DNA of 5,766 nucleotides. Source: an uncultured Planctomycetaceae bacterium. GTDB lineage: Bacteria; Planctomycetota; Planctomycetia; Pirellulales; Pirellulaceae. The position numbers were made by a program, and so were the translations under genes. The stretch covers positions 1 to 5,766 of the forward strand of contig CAIXSC010000187.1 of NCBI GenBank assembly GCA_903921945.1. Direction: 5' to 3'. Shown in pieces: positions 5,394 to 5,766 of the stretch. The notes under the pieces are model-generated. The model made no database searches. It saw only the letters and a list, made by a program, of their open reading frames with translations, and was not told where the DNA came from. Every line of letters starts with the position of its first letter. Position 1 is the first letter of the stretch.

Positions 5394-5766
5394 ATGGCTC
5401 ACAAAGTTCACACGGTTCTGCAATTCACCGACTTGCACCTGTTCACCGATCCAACAACGCGTTTGAAGGACATTTGCACTTGGGATTCGTTTTCCCGAGT
5501 GCTGGCCGCCGCCCGAAAACGCTATCGTTCGCCAAGCCTGATTGTCATCACGGGTGACATCGCGCACGACGAAGCGACCAGCACTTATCGAGCGCTTCGC
5601 GGAATGCTCGGCGATTGGCTACCGCTGTGCCGGGTCTTGCCGGGGAATCATGATTTCCGAGCAGGACTGCGGGCGGCGTTTCCCGAACTGCTGCCTGCCG
5701 CTCACAACGCGGCGGATGAACGCCCCGACGCGCCGCTGCGCTTCGCGGCCAACGTGGGCGAATGGC
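5394..5766 (+). CDS. Calcineurin-like metallophosphoesterase, CpdA-like (3' truncated by window edge)
   Basis: The ATG at 5394 opens a frame that runs off the right edge after 124 codons. Metal-binding motifs of the calcineurin-like phosphoesterase family appear in order: LQFTDLHLF (9-17; D13, H15), VITGDIAHD (51-59; D55) and LPGNHDF (82-88; N85, H86). The spacing and surrounding residues (TWDSF at 29-33, the TYRAL helix at 64-68, and F after NHD) closely resemble the class III cyclic-nucleotide phosphodiesterase CpdA, which hydrolyses cAMP in enterobacteria. Members of the family also act on other phosphodiesters, and the C-terminal H-x-H motif is outside the window, so the substrate is not settled. 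The gene follows the methyltransferase by 8 nt on the same strand, implying one transcript. The motif set and start are clear; calling it cAMP-specific is inference. Confidence 0.85.
   Translation, partial: MAHKVHTVLQFTDLHLFTDPTTRLKDICTWDSFSRVLAAARKRYRSPSLIVITGDIAHDEATSTYRALRGMLGDWLPLCRVLPGNHDFRAGLRAAFPELLPAAHNAADERPDAPLRFAANVGEW

Overview
The window looks like chromosomal DNA of a GC-rich planctomycete. The main reason is a complete DUF1501-family gene, a family very expanded in Planctomycetota. Non-canonical starts (GTG), weak Shine-Dalgarno sequences and long, structured intergenic regions fit that reading. The assignment is inferred from gene content, not from a marker gene.

Layout, left to right. 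(1) Positions 1-1293, plus strand: the C-terminal two thirds or so of a dynamin-like large GTPase, cut by the left edge. The G5-like region, coiled coils and a central paired hydrophobic membrane segment are visible. (2) Positions 1294-1906: a 613-bp gap between convergent genes, with no convincing gene. It holds an 8-bp tandem repeat, a 10-bp duplication and two possible terminator structures. (3) Positions 1907-3436, minus strand: a complete DUF1501 protein of the alkaline-phosphatase/sulfatase-like fold. Its start could instead lie at 3604. (4) Positions 3437-3780: a divergent intergenic region rich in structure, with a 15-bp tandem repeat array (five good copies) and two strong adjacent hairpins. 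(5) Positions 3781-5385, plus strand: a complete class I SAM methyltransferase with a methyltransferase regulatory domain and a C-terminal winged-helix-like region, of the type related to rickettsial protein-lysine methyltransferases. (6) Positions 5394-5766, plus strand: the N-terminal 124 codons of a CpdA-like calcineurin-type phosphodiesterase, 8 nt after the methyltransferase stop and probably in the same operon. The right edge cuts it.

Working together: only the methyltransferase and phosphodiesterase look co-transcribed. The dynamin-like gene converges on the DUF1501 gene, and the DUF1501 gene diverges from the methyltransferase, so they are separate transcription units. The most unusual part is 3437-3780, where tandem repeats and two stable hairpins fill the region that should hold both divergent promoters. 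I see no tRNA, rRNA, CRISPR array or recognisable insertion sequence.
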